A DNA stretch of 64,000 nucleotides. Source: Ophiostoma sp. CBS 140.51. Lineage: Eukaryota > Ascomycota > Sordariomycetes > Ophiostomatales > Ophiostomataceae. Positions 53,297 to 64,000 of the stretch are shown in pieces (positions within the stretch are counted from its first letter, which is position 1; each line of letters begins with the position of its first letter). Where the stretch lies: the NCBI GenBank assembly GCA_029298735.1, contig JANSLP010000031.1:146685-210684 (forward strand), read 5' to 3'. Below the pieces are notes generated by a model. It made no database searches. It was given only the letters and a program-made list of their open reading frames with translations, and had not been told where the DNA came from. The translations under genes and the position numbers were made by a program.

Positions 53297-56200
53297 TTAC
53301 TGCTCGCCAGTGGTGTCCTCAACGGGCGGGCAGGTGCAGAAGAGGTTCAGGTCGCCGTAGGCTAGGATTGTTAGTACACGAAACATCAAACGAATTAAAA
53401 TACTGGGGGGTGGGGGCGGCTTACTGTCATCAACACGGGCAACGGCGGGCCAGAACTTCTTCTCACGCAGCCATGGCAGCGGGTAGGCGGCCTGCTCACG
53501 GGTGTAGGGGCGGTCCCAGGCCTTGTCGGCGCTATCACCAATGACGTCGTGCACGGGGTGCGGCGCCATCTTGAGGACGTTGCCCTCGCGGGGGACATGG
53601 CCCTCCTCAATAGCACGGACCTCCTCGCGGATGCTGATGAGGGCATCGACAAAGCGGTCCAGCTCGGCCTGGCTCTCGCTCTCCGTGGGCTCAATCATGA
53701 GGGTGTTGGCCACAGGCCAGCTCATGGTGGGCGCATGGAAGCCGTAGTCCTGCAGACGCTTGGCAATATCAATGGCCTCGACACCCGCCGACTCGCGGAA
53801 GGGGCGGACATCCAGAATGAACTCGTGCGCGCAGCGGCCGTGCTCGTTGGTGTACAGGATCTGGTAATGTGGGCTGAGGCGGCTCAGCAGGTAGTTGGCG
53901 TTCAGCAGTGTAATCTTCGTGGCCTCCTTGAGGCCGTCAGCACCCATCAGCAGGTTGTAAGCCCAGCTGATGGGTAGGATGCTGGCGCTGCCAAATGGCG
54001 CGCTGCTGACCGGGGGAAAGGCCTGGCGGTCACCGTCGGCGGCAAAGTACTCGGTCAGGGGAGGCAGGCACTTCTCGAGGTGCTCCTTGACGCAGATGGG
54101 ACCCATACCGGGACCGCCACCACCGTGGGGGATACAGAAGGTCTTGTGGAGGTTCAAGTGGCAGACGTCGGCGCCGATATCGCCAGGCGAGCAGAGGCCG
54201 ATCTGGGCGTTCATGTTGGCACCGTCCATGTAGACCTGGCCACCGTGCTCGTGGACCAGCTCGCAAGCGCGACGGACACCGGGCTCAAAGACACCAAAAG
54301 TGCTGGGGTAGGTGACCATGAAGGCAGACAGACGGTCGGCATACTTCTTGCACTTCTCCTCGAGATCCTTGAGATCCAGGTTGCCCGTCTTGGCGTCGCA
54401 ACGAATGGGGACGACAGACATACCGGCCATGGCCGCCGAGGCAGGGTTGGTACCGTGAGCGGAGACAGGGATCAGGCAGATGTCGCGCTTGGTGTCGCCA
54501 CGGAGCTCGTGGTAGCGGCGAATAGCACGCAGACCAGCAAACTCGCCTTGGGCGCCCGAATTGGGCTGCAGAGAGACGGCATCCATACCAGTAATGTCTT
54601 GGAGCTGGTCCGTCAGACTGGCCAGGATGCGCTTGTAACCAGTGGCCTGGTTGGCGGGGACGTAGGGGTGCAGCTGAGCAAAACCGGGCATGCGCAGGGT
54701 AGCCATCTCGACGGAGCCGTTCAGCTTCATGGTGCAAGAACCCAGAGGGATCATAGAGTGGACGAGCGACAGGTCCTTGGACTGCAGGTAGTAGATGTAG
54801 CGGAGCATCTCGGTCTCGGAGTGGTGGGTGTTGAAGACGGGGTGGGTCAGGTACTTGGAGGTACGGCGGAACTCCTCGGGGATCTTGGTCTCAGTAATAG
54901 AACCGGCCTCGACCTCCTTCAGGAGGGTCTGCAGGAACGACTCGAGGCTCTCGGCGGTGGAGGCACCGCTGATGGCAGGGGCAGCCTCGTAGAAGGCGCC
55001 AATGACAGCCAGCAGGTCCTCGTGCGACTTGGCCTCGTCGTTGCTGACACCAACCTCGTTGTCGTTGAGCTTGCGGAGGTTGCAGCCGCGGTCCAAAGCA
55101 GCCTGCAGCAGGACATCGGCCTTGCCGCCGGGGGTCTTGACGACGAAAGTGTCAAAGAGCGAGTTGGTGGCCTTGACCTCGAGGCCCAGCTGGGAAGCGG
55201 CGCGCTCCAGGATGCGGGTGCCGGTCATGATACGCTCGGCAATGGCGCGCAGACCCTCGGGGCCGTGGTAGATGGAGTAGAGGGCAGACATGTTGGCCAA
55301 CAGGGCCTGGGCCGTGCAGACGTTGCTCGTGGCCTTCTCGCGACGAATGTGCTGCTCACGGGTTTGAAGGGACAGGCGGAGAGCGCGGTTGCCGAGACGG
55401 TCCTTGGAGACGCCAATCAGACGACCGGGCATCTTGCGCTTGTACTTGTCGGCGACGGCGAAGAAAGCGGCGTGAGGACCACCGAAACCCATGGGCACAC
55501 CAAGGCGCTGGGCACTGCCAAAGGCAATGTCGGCACCCCACTCGCCAGGCGGCGTCAGGACAGTCAGAGCGAGCAGATCGGTCGCGCAGCTCAGCAGAGC
55601 GCCCTGCTTGTGCACCTGGCTGGAGAGCTCGCGGAAGTTCTCCACACCACCCTCCGTGTTGGGGTACTGAACGAGCACACCGACAAGGTCCTCGCCGAGC
55701 TTCTCGAGCGTCTCATTAAAGCCAGCAGCGGTAACGTCGTCGGTGACAACCTTAATGCCAAAGCCGTCGGCACGGCCACGAAGCACGGCCAGAGTCTGGG
55801 GGTGGACGAGGTGGGAGACAACGAAAGTCTTTCCTGTCCGGCGGGCGCGCGAGGCGGAGAGCATGTTCATAGAGAGGGTCATGGCCTCGGCGGCGGCGGT
55901 GCCCTCATCGAGCAGACTGGCGTTGGCAATGGGGAGGGCCGTCAGGTCGGTGACGACGGTCTGGAAGTTGAGGAGGGACTCGAGGCGGCCCTGGCTGATC
56001 TCGGGCTGGTAGGGAGTGTAGCTGGTGTACCAGGCGGGGTTCTCGAGCACATTGACCTTGATGACCTCAGGAACAAGCGTGTCGTAGTAACCGGCACCGA
56101 TAAAGCTCTTGGTCTTGACGTCGTTCTCGCCAGAAACAGCCTCGGCGTACGCCTTGACGGAGTGCTCCGGCAGGGGCTCGTTGACGGCGCGCGTAATTGG

Positions 56201-56590
56201 GTCGTCGCGGCCAGACTGGGCCTTGGGGAACAGGGGGTGCTCCGTCAGGATATCTGCAGGCACTACCTGGGCAATGAAGTCGTCGAGGCTCTTTGCAGGC
56301 GGCGAGAGGGCCTTGAGCATCACCTCGGTCTCGGTCGGGTCAGGGCCAATATGGCGGCGCTGGAAAGTATCGAGAGCCTGGTACTTCTTGGCAAATGCGC
56401 TGGAAGTGGCCCACGAGACGGCAGCAGAGCTCGCCGAAGAGCTCGACACGCTGCGGACGCACTGCTTGCAGGCCCATGCTGCCGAAGTAGAAGAGGCAGA
56501 CGAGGTGGCCGGTGCAGCGAGTCTGGCGCCTGCCCGTGCAAGACGGCTGGGGTGGAAGTGCCGCGACGCGGCAAGTCCCCGACTCAGCAT
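53297..56590 (-). CDS. GCV2: Glycine dehydrogenase (decarboxylating), glycine cleavage P-protein
   Basis: The PLP enzyme of the mitochondrial glycine cleavage system; it decarboxylates glycine and passes the aminomethyl group to lipoyl-H-protein. Two exons (53425-56590, 53297-53361) give 1076 residues. The 63-bp intron runs GTAAGC to CCTAG with a TACTAAC box. Reading through it would insert a false Pro-rich peptide. A Ser/Ala/Arg-rich mitochondrial presequence covers about residues 1-65, then FQRRHIGPDPTETEVMLK. PLP-binding Lys816 lies in HLNLHKTFCIPHGGGGPGMGP. YTPYQPEISQGRLESLLNFQ, SLQPNSGAQGEFAGL and GAPFGSASILPISW-like segments are family marks. The C-terminus is YGDLNLFCTCPPVED. A long antisense open frame over the gene is only a shadow. 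Confidence 0.97.
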   Translation of the reverse strand: MLSRGLAASRHFHPSRLARAGARLAAPATSSASSTSAAWACKQCVRSVSSSSASSAAVSWATSSAFAKKYQALDTFQRRHIGPDPTETEVMLKALSPPAKSLDDFIAQVVPADILTEHPLFPKAQSGRDDPITRAVNEPLPEHSVKAYAEAVSGENDVKTKSFIGAGYYDTLVPEVIKVNVLENPAWYTSYTPYQPEISQGRLESLLNFQTVVTDLTALPIANASLLDEGTAAAEAMTLSMNMLSASRARRTGKTFVVSHLVHPQTLAVLRGRADGFGIKVVTDDVTAAGFNETLEKLGEDLVGVLVQYPNTEGGVENFRELSSQVHKQGALLSCATDLLALTVLTPPGEWGADIAFGSAQRLGVPMGFGGPHAAFFAVADKYKRKMPGRLIGVSKDRLGNRALRLSLQTREQHIRREKATSNVCTAQALLANMSALYSIYHGPEGLRAIAERIMTGTRILERAASQLGLEVKATNSLFDTFVVKTPGGKADVLLQAALDRGCNLRKLNDNEVGVSNDEAKSHEDLLAVIGAFYEAAPAISGASTAESLESFLQTLLKEVEAGSITETKIPEEFRRTSKYLTHPVFNTHHSETEMLRYIYYLQSKDLSLVHSMIPLGSCTMKLNGSVEMATLRMPGFAQLHPYVPANQATGYKRILASLTDQLQDITGMDAVSLQPNSGAQGEFAGLRAIRRYHELRGDTKRDICLIPVSAHGTNPASAAMAGMSVVPIRCDAKTGNLDLKDLEEKCKKYADRLSAFMVTYPSTFGVFEPGVRRACELVHEHGGQVYMDGANMNAQIGLCSPGDIGADVCHLNLHKTFCIPHGGGGPGMGPICVKEHLEKCLPPLTEYFAADGDRQAFPPVSSAPFGSASILPISWAYNLLMGADGLKEATKITLLNANYLLSRLSPHYQILYTNEHGRCAHEFILDVRPFRESAGVEAIDIAKRLQDYGFHAPTMSWPVANTLMIEPTESESQAELDRFVDALISIREEVRAIEEGHVPREGNVLKMAPHPVHDVIGDSADKAWDRPYTREQAAYPLPWLREKKFWPAVARVDDSKPPPPPSILIRLMFRVLTILAYGDLNLFCTCPPVEDTTGEQ

Positions 56591-58897
56591 TGTTGCTGTA
56601 AGTGGTTATGTGGTATGTGGTATGCGGGTGGTCGATGTGTCGTGAGGGGAGGGGCAGAAAATTGGAGTAGGGCGATGACGCTGGCCGGGGGTAAACGAGA
56701 GAAAAGATGAAGCTCAAAAAAGAGATCACCAGAAGAGAAAATGAAGTGAGCAGGAGGAAAAAGAGAGAAACAGGATAAATGGAGGGGAAAAGGGAAGGAA
56801 CGACTCAAGAGGGATGCGCCCGCCAAAACAGAAGGAAGCACCGAGATAAAAGATAAAAAAAATTATTATCAGTGAGTAGTGGAATTGTGGAGGCGGAAAG
56901 AATCGGCCAAGGACCAAAGATTGGAGAAGCTAAGGAAGGGGTAAAAAGAAAAGAACACAAGGGACTTGGACTATGACATGTGCTAGCACTGATTCGCCAC
57001 TTGTTTAAAAGTCGCCGTCTCGCGCTGTTGAGTGAAAACTGCAGAACAATTTACAGTGTACAGTTTCTAGTGTACAATTTCTATATGAGAGAGCGAGAAC
57101 CAGCCATCTGAGTGAAACTACTTAAAGAGGAAAGCACGGCATGCGAGTGTGATCGTGACGACGATGCCGGAGGGGGAAGGAGACAGCGAAATCAGGAGGA
57201 GACGGTGAGAGGAAGGCACGACCAAGAGCGATCGGGCAGGCACTACCCAGCACGATGCGCCCATGACCCAACAACTACGAATAAATTAGCAATGGAAATA
57301 GGAAAGCCAGAGGGAAGTTGCGACGCGTCGCATTCCACAAACAGCAGGAGCAGGCGACAAGACTGTAAGAGAAGGAGCGACTACGAGAATATCAGCGCAC
57401 AACCAGTCAAACCAGTCATGGCACACATCATTTCTCGCCCTGGCCAGAGAGGTTGACACACAAAAACACCGGAGAAATGCAGGGCTTTCAGGCACGGTGT
57501 ATCACATCCAAGTCAACTCGGTGCTCCGCCAGATAAGAACCCGCCAGCCGCCAGCCGACCATCCTATGATACGAAAAAGACGGAAAATGTGAGTTGCGGG
57601 GAGCAGCGGGTCCAATTCGCTGGCTCCTTCCACATTGGTTCTTTTTCTCAACGATTCCAGGAATTGTACGTTATTGTACTACCGCTGCCCCTCGTTCTTT
57701 CTTTTTCGCAATGGGAACAAATGCTTTCTCCTCTCTACTAAGTAATTCTTTATTCTTTTCTTCTCTCTTTTTTTGAGGTTTTTATTCTTGCGTTTTGATT
57801 TTCTTTTCACTCGACTTCTCACCTCTAATTCCTGTGCTCCACATGTCCCCAACTAACTAGGTCGACATGGGCCAGACCGTTGCTTGCTCTTTCCCCATCA
57901 GTAGTTATTTCCTAAAACGGCATTTCTACTGAAAGAGGCAGCAAGTAAGTTTTAGAGTGGTTCAGAGTGACCCAGTCTTCAAGGTGTGCCACGGCTATTC
58001 TCGGACGGCTTAGCGGCTGCAAAGTTCCCTCGGGTCGCCTGGGCCGTGCACTGTAAAATACTTTGGTACATTTGCTCCAAACTACACTGGCCAATCAGGT
58101 GCTTACTTTATCCGCCACACCTTCGTTCGCTGTGGCGATAGAAAACTCGTGGAAGTATGACTCGCAAGGCTGAGGCTATGGCAGTATTCTAGATGGAGCT
58201 TCAAGGTTTACCCTGATATTTTGTAATGATTTATCATACATCTATTGGTTTGCGGCCTAGCTATAGAGATATCTATCAGAAAGAGACCCGACAGAACTGA
58301 GGTACATGTTCGAGCTCCAATACATTCAGACTTCGAAATGATGATGGCCTAAAGAACAGCGTTGATACTCAAAGCACCGTAGAGAAGCACCCAAAATAAT
58401 TCTGTAGATATACAGTATCTTTTTTCCAGCCAGAAATAGAACGGATATGAAGACCGCCAGTGATTTGTGACAATTCTTCTGTGAAGAGAGTGTACAGAAG
58501 AGGCAACATGTACTTGCAGCCAAGAAGCAAATAAAGATGTCGTACAGAACAATACTTTGACAGTCACGAAGTCTGGTTTCTAGATTCATATCGATATTAT
58601 TGATTATTCTTTTGCGGAATAATTCATAAATGCTGTTTGTCGCGTATTACAGAGTTTCTCTGTTTGGCAAGGCTTTGGCTGTGTGTCGAGCTGCGCGGCT
58701 GAGGTAAAGGCGGTTGGGCCCACATTAAATTCCATGCGGGACAAATGGCGGGCAAGCTTGCGCCAGCGGAAAAATCTGGAAATGCTAGTATCGGCGTGAC
58801 GACAGACGACAGACGACACTGACGAAGTAACGACGACCTCAACACGACCACCACGACTACCACCACCAACTACTCCCAACCCCACGCATCAATCAAC
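56591..58897. promoter_or_regulatory. Divergent region (GCV2 / TOM5)
   Basis: A 2.3-kb stretch without a supported gene. The first 350 bp are A/G-rich on the + strand, that is a pyrimidine-rich leader for GCV2. The last 100 bp are ACGAC-rich, leading to TOM5. A 14-bp near-repeat (AGTGTACAGTTTCT, AGTGTACAATTTCT) lies near 57053-57082. Confidence 0.45.
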
Positions 58898-59154
58898 ATG
58901 TTCGCAGCACGTACGTAAAGAGCGCCTGTCGCCATATCTCCTGACAACACCACCGCTAACAACGCAGCCCCCAAGTACTCTGAGGAGGACATTGCCCGCG
59001 GCGAGAACGAGGCCGCCGGCACGATGCGCCAGTTTGTCGTGACCTCGGTTCTTCTGTACCTTTGTATGTATCCTCTCTCTGTCTGGTTTGTCTGAACCCG
59101 TACTGACAGCGTGCAGCCCCCTTTGCCGTGGAGACGATCTGGAAGCTGCTGTAA
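58898..59154 (+). CDS. TOM5: Mitochondrial outer-membrane import subunit Tom5
   Basis: A tiny tail-anchored subunit of the TOM complex that passes preproteins from the receptors to the Tom40 channel. Three exons (58898-58910, 58968-59063, 59117-59154) give 48 residues, the usual Tom5 size; the first exon is only 13 bases. The introns (57 and 53 bp) have GTACGT/GCAG and GTATGT/GCAG borders with CTAAC and CTGAC branch points. The protein reads MFAAPPKYSEEDIARGENEAAGT, then MRQFVVTSVLLYLSPFAVETIWKLL. The MF start, S-E-E segment, central helix and SPF step match the Tom5 pattern of other fungi. The gene is too short and too divided to be found as an open frame. Other small TOM or TIM proteins are less likely. 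Confidence 0.85.
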
Positions 59155-59865
59155 ACTGACAGCGCTTTGCATCGACAATCGACAACCCCGACACGATGAG
59201 AGACGTTGGACTCGGCAGAAGTGATGGTGGAGGAATCTCCTAAGCTTCCACATGCCGACGATAGTACGGCTCTTTGCGAGGACGTTCCTCCATCCCTCTC
59301 TCCGACCCTCTTCGACGACAACATGTACAATATATACATACATTACGTCCTGAAAACGAAACAAAAACATGCAGCATATTATATGAAAAGCACACGAAAA
59401 TGGGAAAACTAGAATTGGGAATATGTTTGCCTAGGTCAATCTAGATAGGTCCTAGGCAAGAAGGTTAGGATACGGGTAGACAGTCCCATATACGATGGGA
59501 ATATCAAAAAACAATATAAAAGTCTCCTCTACTATCTTTCGCTACCTCATTACGAACCAACACTTCTGTCGTAGATTGCTTGTCTCGAATTCTGTGTAAA
59601 GTGTGCGTGCATGTATTTGTACGTCCCTATGCGTACCTGCGTGTGCGGAAAACAAATAGCATGTAGATTCCTTTCAAAGTATAATACAGATGCGATCCCT
59701 AACAATAAAACATGGAAAATAATGGAAAAAAATAAGAAATGCAAAAGCAAAAAGGGGACACAAGTCATAAGCTGCGTCCTCCCAGCGCTCCTTCTACCGT
59801 TCCACGCCCGTTTTTATCCATCCTACAAGCAAAACCAAAGCAGTCGTATACATCAACGTGCACGC
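59155..59865. other. Intergenic between convergent genes
   Basis: The stops of TOM5 and NUP57 face each other. The sequence is A/T-rich from about 59320 to 59750. No gene is seen. Confidence 0.5.
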
Positions 59866-61239
59866 TTAGGACGCATACTTCTGCTCCTTCTGCCACTGGT
59901 CAAAGTCGGTGTTGATCTGGTCGACCTCCTTCTTGAGGTGCTGCAGCTGCTTCTCGTAGTCCTCGACGATCTAAAAAGTGTCAGCAAGAGTATCAACATA
60001 TCAATGTAGTGGGCGGAGTGTGGGGACTGACCTTCTTCGCCTTGGCCTCGATATCCTCGCCCAGACCCTCTTCCTCCCTGATTCCCCGCTTGTTCACCTC
60101 GACACGCAGCGCATCCGCATAGTTGCGCAGCACAATCAGCCGGCTCCAGAGCTCCTCCATGCGCGCGCTCAACGCCGGGTCCTGCATCGTCTTCTCGAGG
60201 GCGGCCAGCTTTTGCTTCAGGTCGTCCTCATCGCCCGACAGAGCGTACCCGCGGTTGCGCAGGACCTGGGTCTTGGCCGCCAGCGCCAAGCACCGCTTGC
60301 TCAGCTCGTTGTGGCGCCGCCGTGCAGCCAGGGCGCGGACGCTGGTCTGCAGGTCGTGCTGCGACAGGATGGCGTCGAGCTTGGTGTTGATCTCGTGGAG
60401 ACCGGCATTGAAGGTGGCGACGGTGCGGCGCTGGAGCTGGAGACGAGTCGACAAACCCTCGAAACCGGTGCACAGGACGGGCAGGTACCCAGGGGCGGGC
60501 TTGTTCTGGAGCGCCTCCTCCCACTCGCGGGGATTCTCGTGAGCCTGGGGCTGGAAGAAGGGGACGCGGTTCTCGTCGACCTTGTTGTAAAAGTACTCTT
60601 TGAAGACAGTGTTGGGGTTGTCGGGCTTCCATTTGCCAATGAGCGTGGCGATCTGGTCGGGGATGGGCTTTTCGACTGAAGGGGTTAGTGGGTGCTGTCA
60701 AGAAAGTGAATAAGGCAGATATATCTGTAGAGTGAAGGCGACTTACGAGGCGCTACTGGCTGGCCGGGCTGCCATACGGATGTGCCCCAGAGACTGGACC
60801 CGTTGACGGACTGCTGCATCTGCTGTTGCTGTTGCTGTTGCTGTTGTTGCTGCTGGAGCTGGAGCTGGAGCTGGAGCTGTTGTTGTTGTTGTTGTTGCTG
60901 CTGCTGCTGCTGCTGCTGGTTCTGGCCAAAAGTCGAGCCGCCAAACAAGCTTGATCCAAATGCTGACTGCTGCTGTTGAGGCTGCTGCTGTTGCTGTGTC
61001 GATGCACCAAACAGACCACCCGTCGCTGCTGGCTGCTGCTGAGCAGCTTGTGTCGATGCACCAAACAGTCCACCTGTTGCCGGCTGCTGTGCCGTCTGTG
61101 TCGAAGCTCCAAAGAGACCGCTCGTTTGTTGAGGCTGGGCCATCGTCCCCGCCGCCTGGCCAAAGGGCGATGCTCCGGCCGTCGTCGTGCTGCTGCCAAA
61201 CAAGCCGCCCGTGGCGGGCTTGGCGCCGAACAGCGACAT
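59866..61239 (-). CDS. NUP57: FG nucleoporin Nup57 (Nup54 family)
   Basis: A channel nucleoporin that pairs with Nsp1 and Nup49 in the central transport channel. Three exons (60747-61239, 60032-60675, 59866-59970) give 413 residues. The introns use GTAAGT/TTCAG and GTCAGT/TTTTAG with CTAAC and CTGAC branch points. The N-terminal third carries FG repeats (SLFG, GLFG four times, PFG, AFG, TFG), spaced by Gln/Thr/Ala, with a long Gln tract. PIPDQIATLIGKWKPDNPNTVFKEYFYNKV opens the conserved part. GYLPVLCTGFEGLSTRLQLQ and the coiled-coil region (NELSKRCLALAAKTQVLRNRGYALSGDED, MEELWSRLIVLRNYADALR) match the Nup54 domain. The last exon ends in a coiled-coil (DYEKQLQHLKKEVDQINTDF). Confidence 0.92.
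60822..60920 (-). repeat. Gln-coding trinucleotide repeat in NUP57
   Basis: Mixed CAG/CAA repeats (CTG/TTG on the + strand) encode two Gln runs separated by an alternating Leu-Gln stretch. The tract lies between the FG region and the structured domain. Mixed codons suggest it is not a freshly expanded pure repeat. Confidence 0.9.
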
Positions 61240-61904
61240 TGTGGATAGGCGTGTGGAAGAGAGGTGGAGGGATGTCGTCAAGAGTGTGGTCTGCCGTTGC
61301 TATGTCGTCGCGTCAACAAAACACACGTTGCCTTGCTTCGCGTCCCAGAAAAGGGGGGCTGTCGAAAAACCCGTCTTCGTCAAAATAAATCGCTCGTTGT
61401 ATCGCTGAAGATGCAATGCAGGTCGCGATGATCGTCGAATGGTATCAAGTCGCTGGATGGGGTGGGAAAACAACGTGCCTGGCGATAGCTTGGTGCTTTT
61501 GCTGCAAAAATAAATTTAGAGCGGGCAGGCACGCCCAGGCACGCTCTCACCTAGGACCCAAGCTTGCCCAGCCTAGCGCTTTTTTATTGGCTGGCCACCG
61601 AAAGGCTGGCTCGGTGTGGAGACAGCCAATCAGGGCACGTAATTGGGTGCTGACCCGTTCCGGCCTGGCTGGCTCACCGTGAAAGGAAGGAAAGGAAAGG
61701 CGGGCCAAAAATGAGAGAGCCGGAGCTTTTGCGCGCAGAAAGGGCAAAAGGCTCAAAAAACCCGACTCCGAACCTCAACGTCCACCCACCCTCGACGACC
61801 TCCCGACGTCTCCACGCCCGCCGACGATACGACCATCTACTTTGGGTGTTTTTTTCAATTGATCTGACTTTCTTTCTCGGCCAATCCACATCACAGCCGC
61901 CACA
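61240..61904. promoter_or_regulatory. Divergent promoter (NUP57 / complex I subunit) with CCAAT boxes
   Basis: This 665-bp shared region contains CCAAT at 61626-61630 and 61881-61885, and its complement ATTGG at 61586-61590 and 61642-61646. Fungal respiratory genes are commonly controlled by the CCAAT-binding HAP complex, so the cluster is plausible for the complex I gene. Binding is inferred. Confidence 0.5.
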
Positions 61905-62592
61905 ATGGCCAGCCGGAAACCCAGGTACGTTGCCGACTTCGATCATCACCACCTCCGACGACGGTCCGATGCGGACATCAGTGGCATCCATCCCTGACTT
62001 CATCTACTAACTCGTCCTCAGCTTCAACCAGCAGGTGCTGTACGACACCACTGCGCTGCCCGAGGACATCCCCAAGGTCCAGGAAATCGGTGCCTCCTCC
62101 GCCCCGCTGCTATCGGCCTCCTTCTTCATCGGCGCCCGCTGCCAGCCCTACAACGATGACTACATGCAGTGCAAGAACGACAACCCGGGCAAGGGCGAGT
62201 TTGAGTGCCTCAAGGAGGGCCGCCGCGTCACCCGCTGCGCCCGCAGCGTCCTCGACGACATCAACAAGAACTGCCTCGAGTCGTTCCGCCAGCACTGGCA
62301 GTGCCTCGAGAACAACAACCAGCAGCTGTGGCAGTGCAGACCAGAAGAGTGGACGCTCAACAAGTGTGTTTTTGAGAAGCTGGTAGGTTGCCCCGCCCGT
62401 GTGTATCAAGATTGATTTGTTCTTGGCTAACGACAGTAGAACCTCGAGAAGACGATCCCAGATGCTGCCAAGGGCACGCCCATCCACCTCCGCAAAACCC
62501 AAATCTACGCACACTACAACCGTCCCGGCGAGGTCTTTGTCCCGCCAAAGAGCCAGGCTGCACCGGCCGAGGCTGCGGCGCCGTCGTCTTAA
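61905..62592 (+). CDS. Complex I subunit NDUFA8 homologue (20.8-kDa, twin CHCH)
   Basis: An accessory subunit of mitochondrial NADH:ubiquinone oxidoreductase, on the intermembrane-space side. Three exons (61905-61924, 62022-62382, 62440-62592) give 177 residues. Both introns have a CTAAC branch point before the AG. In the second, an earlier CAG at 62434-62436 would give an immediate stop, so TAG at 62437-62439 is used. Four Cys-x9-Cys motifs are visible: CQPYNDDYMQC, CLKEGRRVTRC, CLESFRQHWQC and CRPEEWTLNKC. They form two CHCH hairpins, imported and oxidised by Mia40. The C-terminal NLEKTIPD, HLRKTQIYAHYNRPGEVFVPP is also typical. It shares a promoter region with NUP57. Confidence 0.95.
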
Positions 62593-64000
62593 GTCACGCG
62601 GACACCTACGAAATCATTTATGTGCGAGGAGACAAGGCGCAGACAGGCGGAGATGGGACACAGGGCAGCATATCGCTTGTGTTCATGGCATTGGGTGCAT
62701 TGTTGACCCTCGGGCAACGAGCAGCATCAGTGGAAGTGGAATCACAACGACGGCGCGATGGGAGAGCAAACCATTTTGTGTATATATGTAGGCTAATCCA
62801 AAAAAGCAATACCAACAAAAAAAAAATTACATCATACGAGAGGAACGAGATAGTGAGATTGAACATGTAGTGGCTTGCGTCTTGGTCCAACTTCATGACG
62901 CGGCTTCGGCGCGGCTTCGGTATGCAGGACCATGACAGGTGCCAAAGATATCTTTCTGATCAGAGAGACACGGTGATATCGCACCTTGATATGATGCCCA
63001 AAGGTCTCACGATCTTCAAAGTAGTCCAGCACTGCACAATATCAATCGAACTTGGCCGCTGTTGATATCTTGAACGATACTGAGGACTTCAGCATCACCA
63101 TACCGGCTTCCTGTGTGTTAGTAACGTCTTTGCTAGACACCGATGACGTGTCCATGCTCACCAGATCCTTGGATGTCGGCTCATCTACCAATACACCGGT
63201 CGTGTGATCCACTGTCATTGTCGAGATGTTGGCACTTGCTGGCCTCGATGTTGGCGTCCGTCTATTAAGTCTGATCGTGCCTGTTGAGTCTGAGCTTGAT
63301 GTACGTCTCAGATCCCGGCGATTTTATGATAAAATCGATATGGCTCTCCCGTTCTTGATCACGAGACGACATATGACGACAATGACATCTACATCGTGGG
63401 TAAGTGCACATGACGAGCTTACGGCACGATATCATAATATTGGTTCAAACCTCACCTTCATGCCGAGCCAAACTCCATGTGCGGGATAGGAAGCCAAGCG
63501 GCCAGAAAAAACTCGTGATATCAGAGGCAGTCTCGCTAATTCCCTACAAGATGTCTTGAATATCGTCGTCACTTGATAGCCTCTACAAGGTCTTCTTGAG
63601 CGCAATTGACATCCTGAAGACGTAACTATCATGCTTCCAGGGTACAAGGTCAAGACATCTCACGCACACCTGTCTCACAGTGAGGCGAGATGGCAGGTGT
63701 CTTCTATAGCTTTGACATGGTGATGGACATCACGTACGGAGAAGAGCACGTTGGATCACATTAGATCTTAGACAAGATATCGGCGTGAGCAGGCGAGAGT
63801 CTGTTTCAAAGACGGAGATCTCCTGCAACCTTCCACGTTCAGCTGTGCCCGTGTGAAAACTCTATTTAACAAGGATAGGTCGGTACATCTGGTGTTTACC
63901 GTTTTGTTCTTTTAGGCGTCTTTTCGTCTTTCTTTCCTTTTGGCGCTCGCCGTCCGTAGTCCGGTTTCTCCTTCCGTCACTTCCACACACCACACGTTGC
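62593..64000. other. Intergenic, no gene seen
   Basis: The last 1.4 kb follows the complex I gene. No frame with a domain or splice pattern is visible on either strand. The final 120 bp are C/T-rich on the + strand, as in a leader of a gene that may begin beyond the window. Confidence 0.45.

Noticed and set aside
54080..56710. 876-codon open frame on the + strand
   Set aside because: It is antisense to the glycine dehydrogenase gene. Its composition (Val/Gly/Leu/Asp/Glu-rich, no domain) is what a G/C-rich coding sequence gives in the reverse frame.
1..64000. CRISPR array, bacterial operon or phage features
   Set aside because: Gene structure is eukaryotic throughout; no regularly spaced direct repeats with unique spacers were seen.

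Overview
The window is nuclear DNA of a filamentous ascomycete, most likely a member of the Sordariomycetes. The genes carry short introns (about 49-140 bp) with GT/AG borders and CTAAC or CTGAC branch points. The core genes are typical of a respiring mould: complex I subunit, TOM5, glycine cleavage P-protein, mitochondrial bS16, dynein light intermediate chain. A HET-domain gene and a BTB gene are also typical of filamentous fungi. I could not run searches, so names rest on motifs and family knowledge; exon borders were worked out by eye from splice sites and reading frame.

Layout. 1-7 kb: an MFS transporter (-), a Nudix ADP-ribose pyrophosphatase (+, 3 exons) and a C2H2-type zinc-finger protein (-, 3 exons). 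6.7-12.1 kb: a 5.4-kb gene-free stretch with strong strand asymmetry, ending at a two-zinc-knuckle protein (+). 15.4-19.8 kb: three redox/detoxification enzymes, namely glutathionyl-hydroquinone reductase (-), an AKR7-type aldo-keto reductase (+) and an SDR (-). 20.4-27.4 kb: a broken aspartic protease, a conserved fungal protein of unknown function, and a TRI12-type MFS pump. An EthD-domain gene lies divergent from the pump at 29.4 kb.

30.4-39.3 kb looks like an accessory island. It holds a DUF4246 remnant, a near-perfect DNA hairpin beside three CACGTG sites, two degenerate LTR-like repeats on either side of an intact HET-domain gene, a broken Ser-rich secreted-type reading frame, and a BTB protein with a Pro-Glu repeat. 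After the dynein light intermediate chain (39.9-41.9 kb) comes a 7-kb gene-poor stretch. It ends at a 65-residue Cys-rich ORF convergent with a seven-exon NAD(P)HX epimerase gene.

52-62.6 kb is conserved housekeeping DNA rich in mitochondrial functions: bS16m (+), glycine dehydrogenase (-), TOM5 (+), NUP57 (-) and the NDUFA8-like complex I subunit (+). The last 1.4 kb shows nothing I can support.
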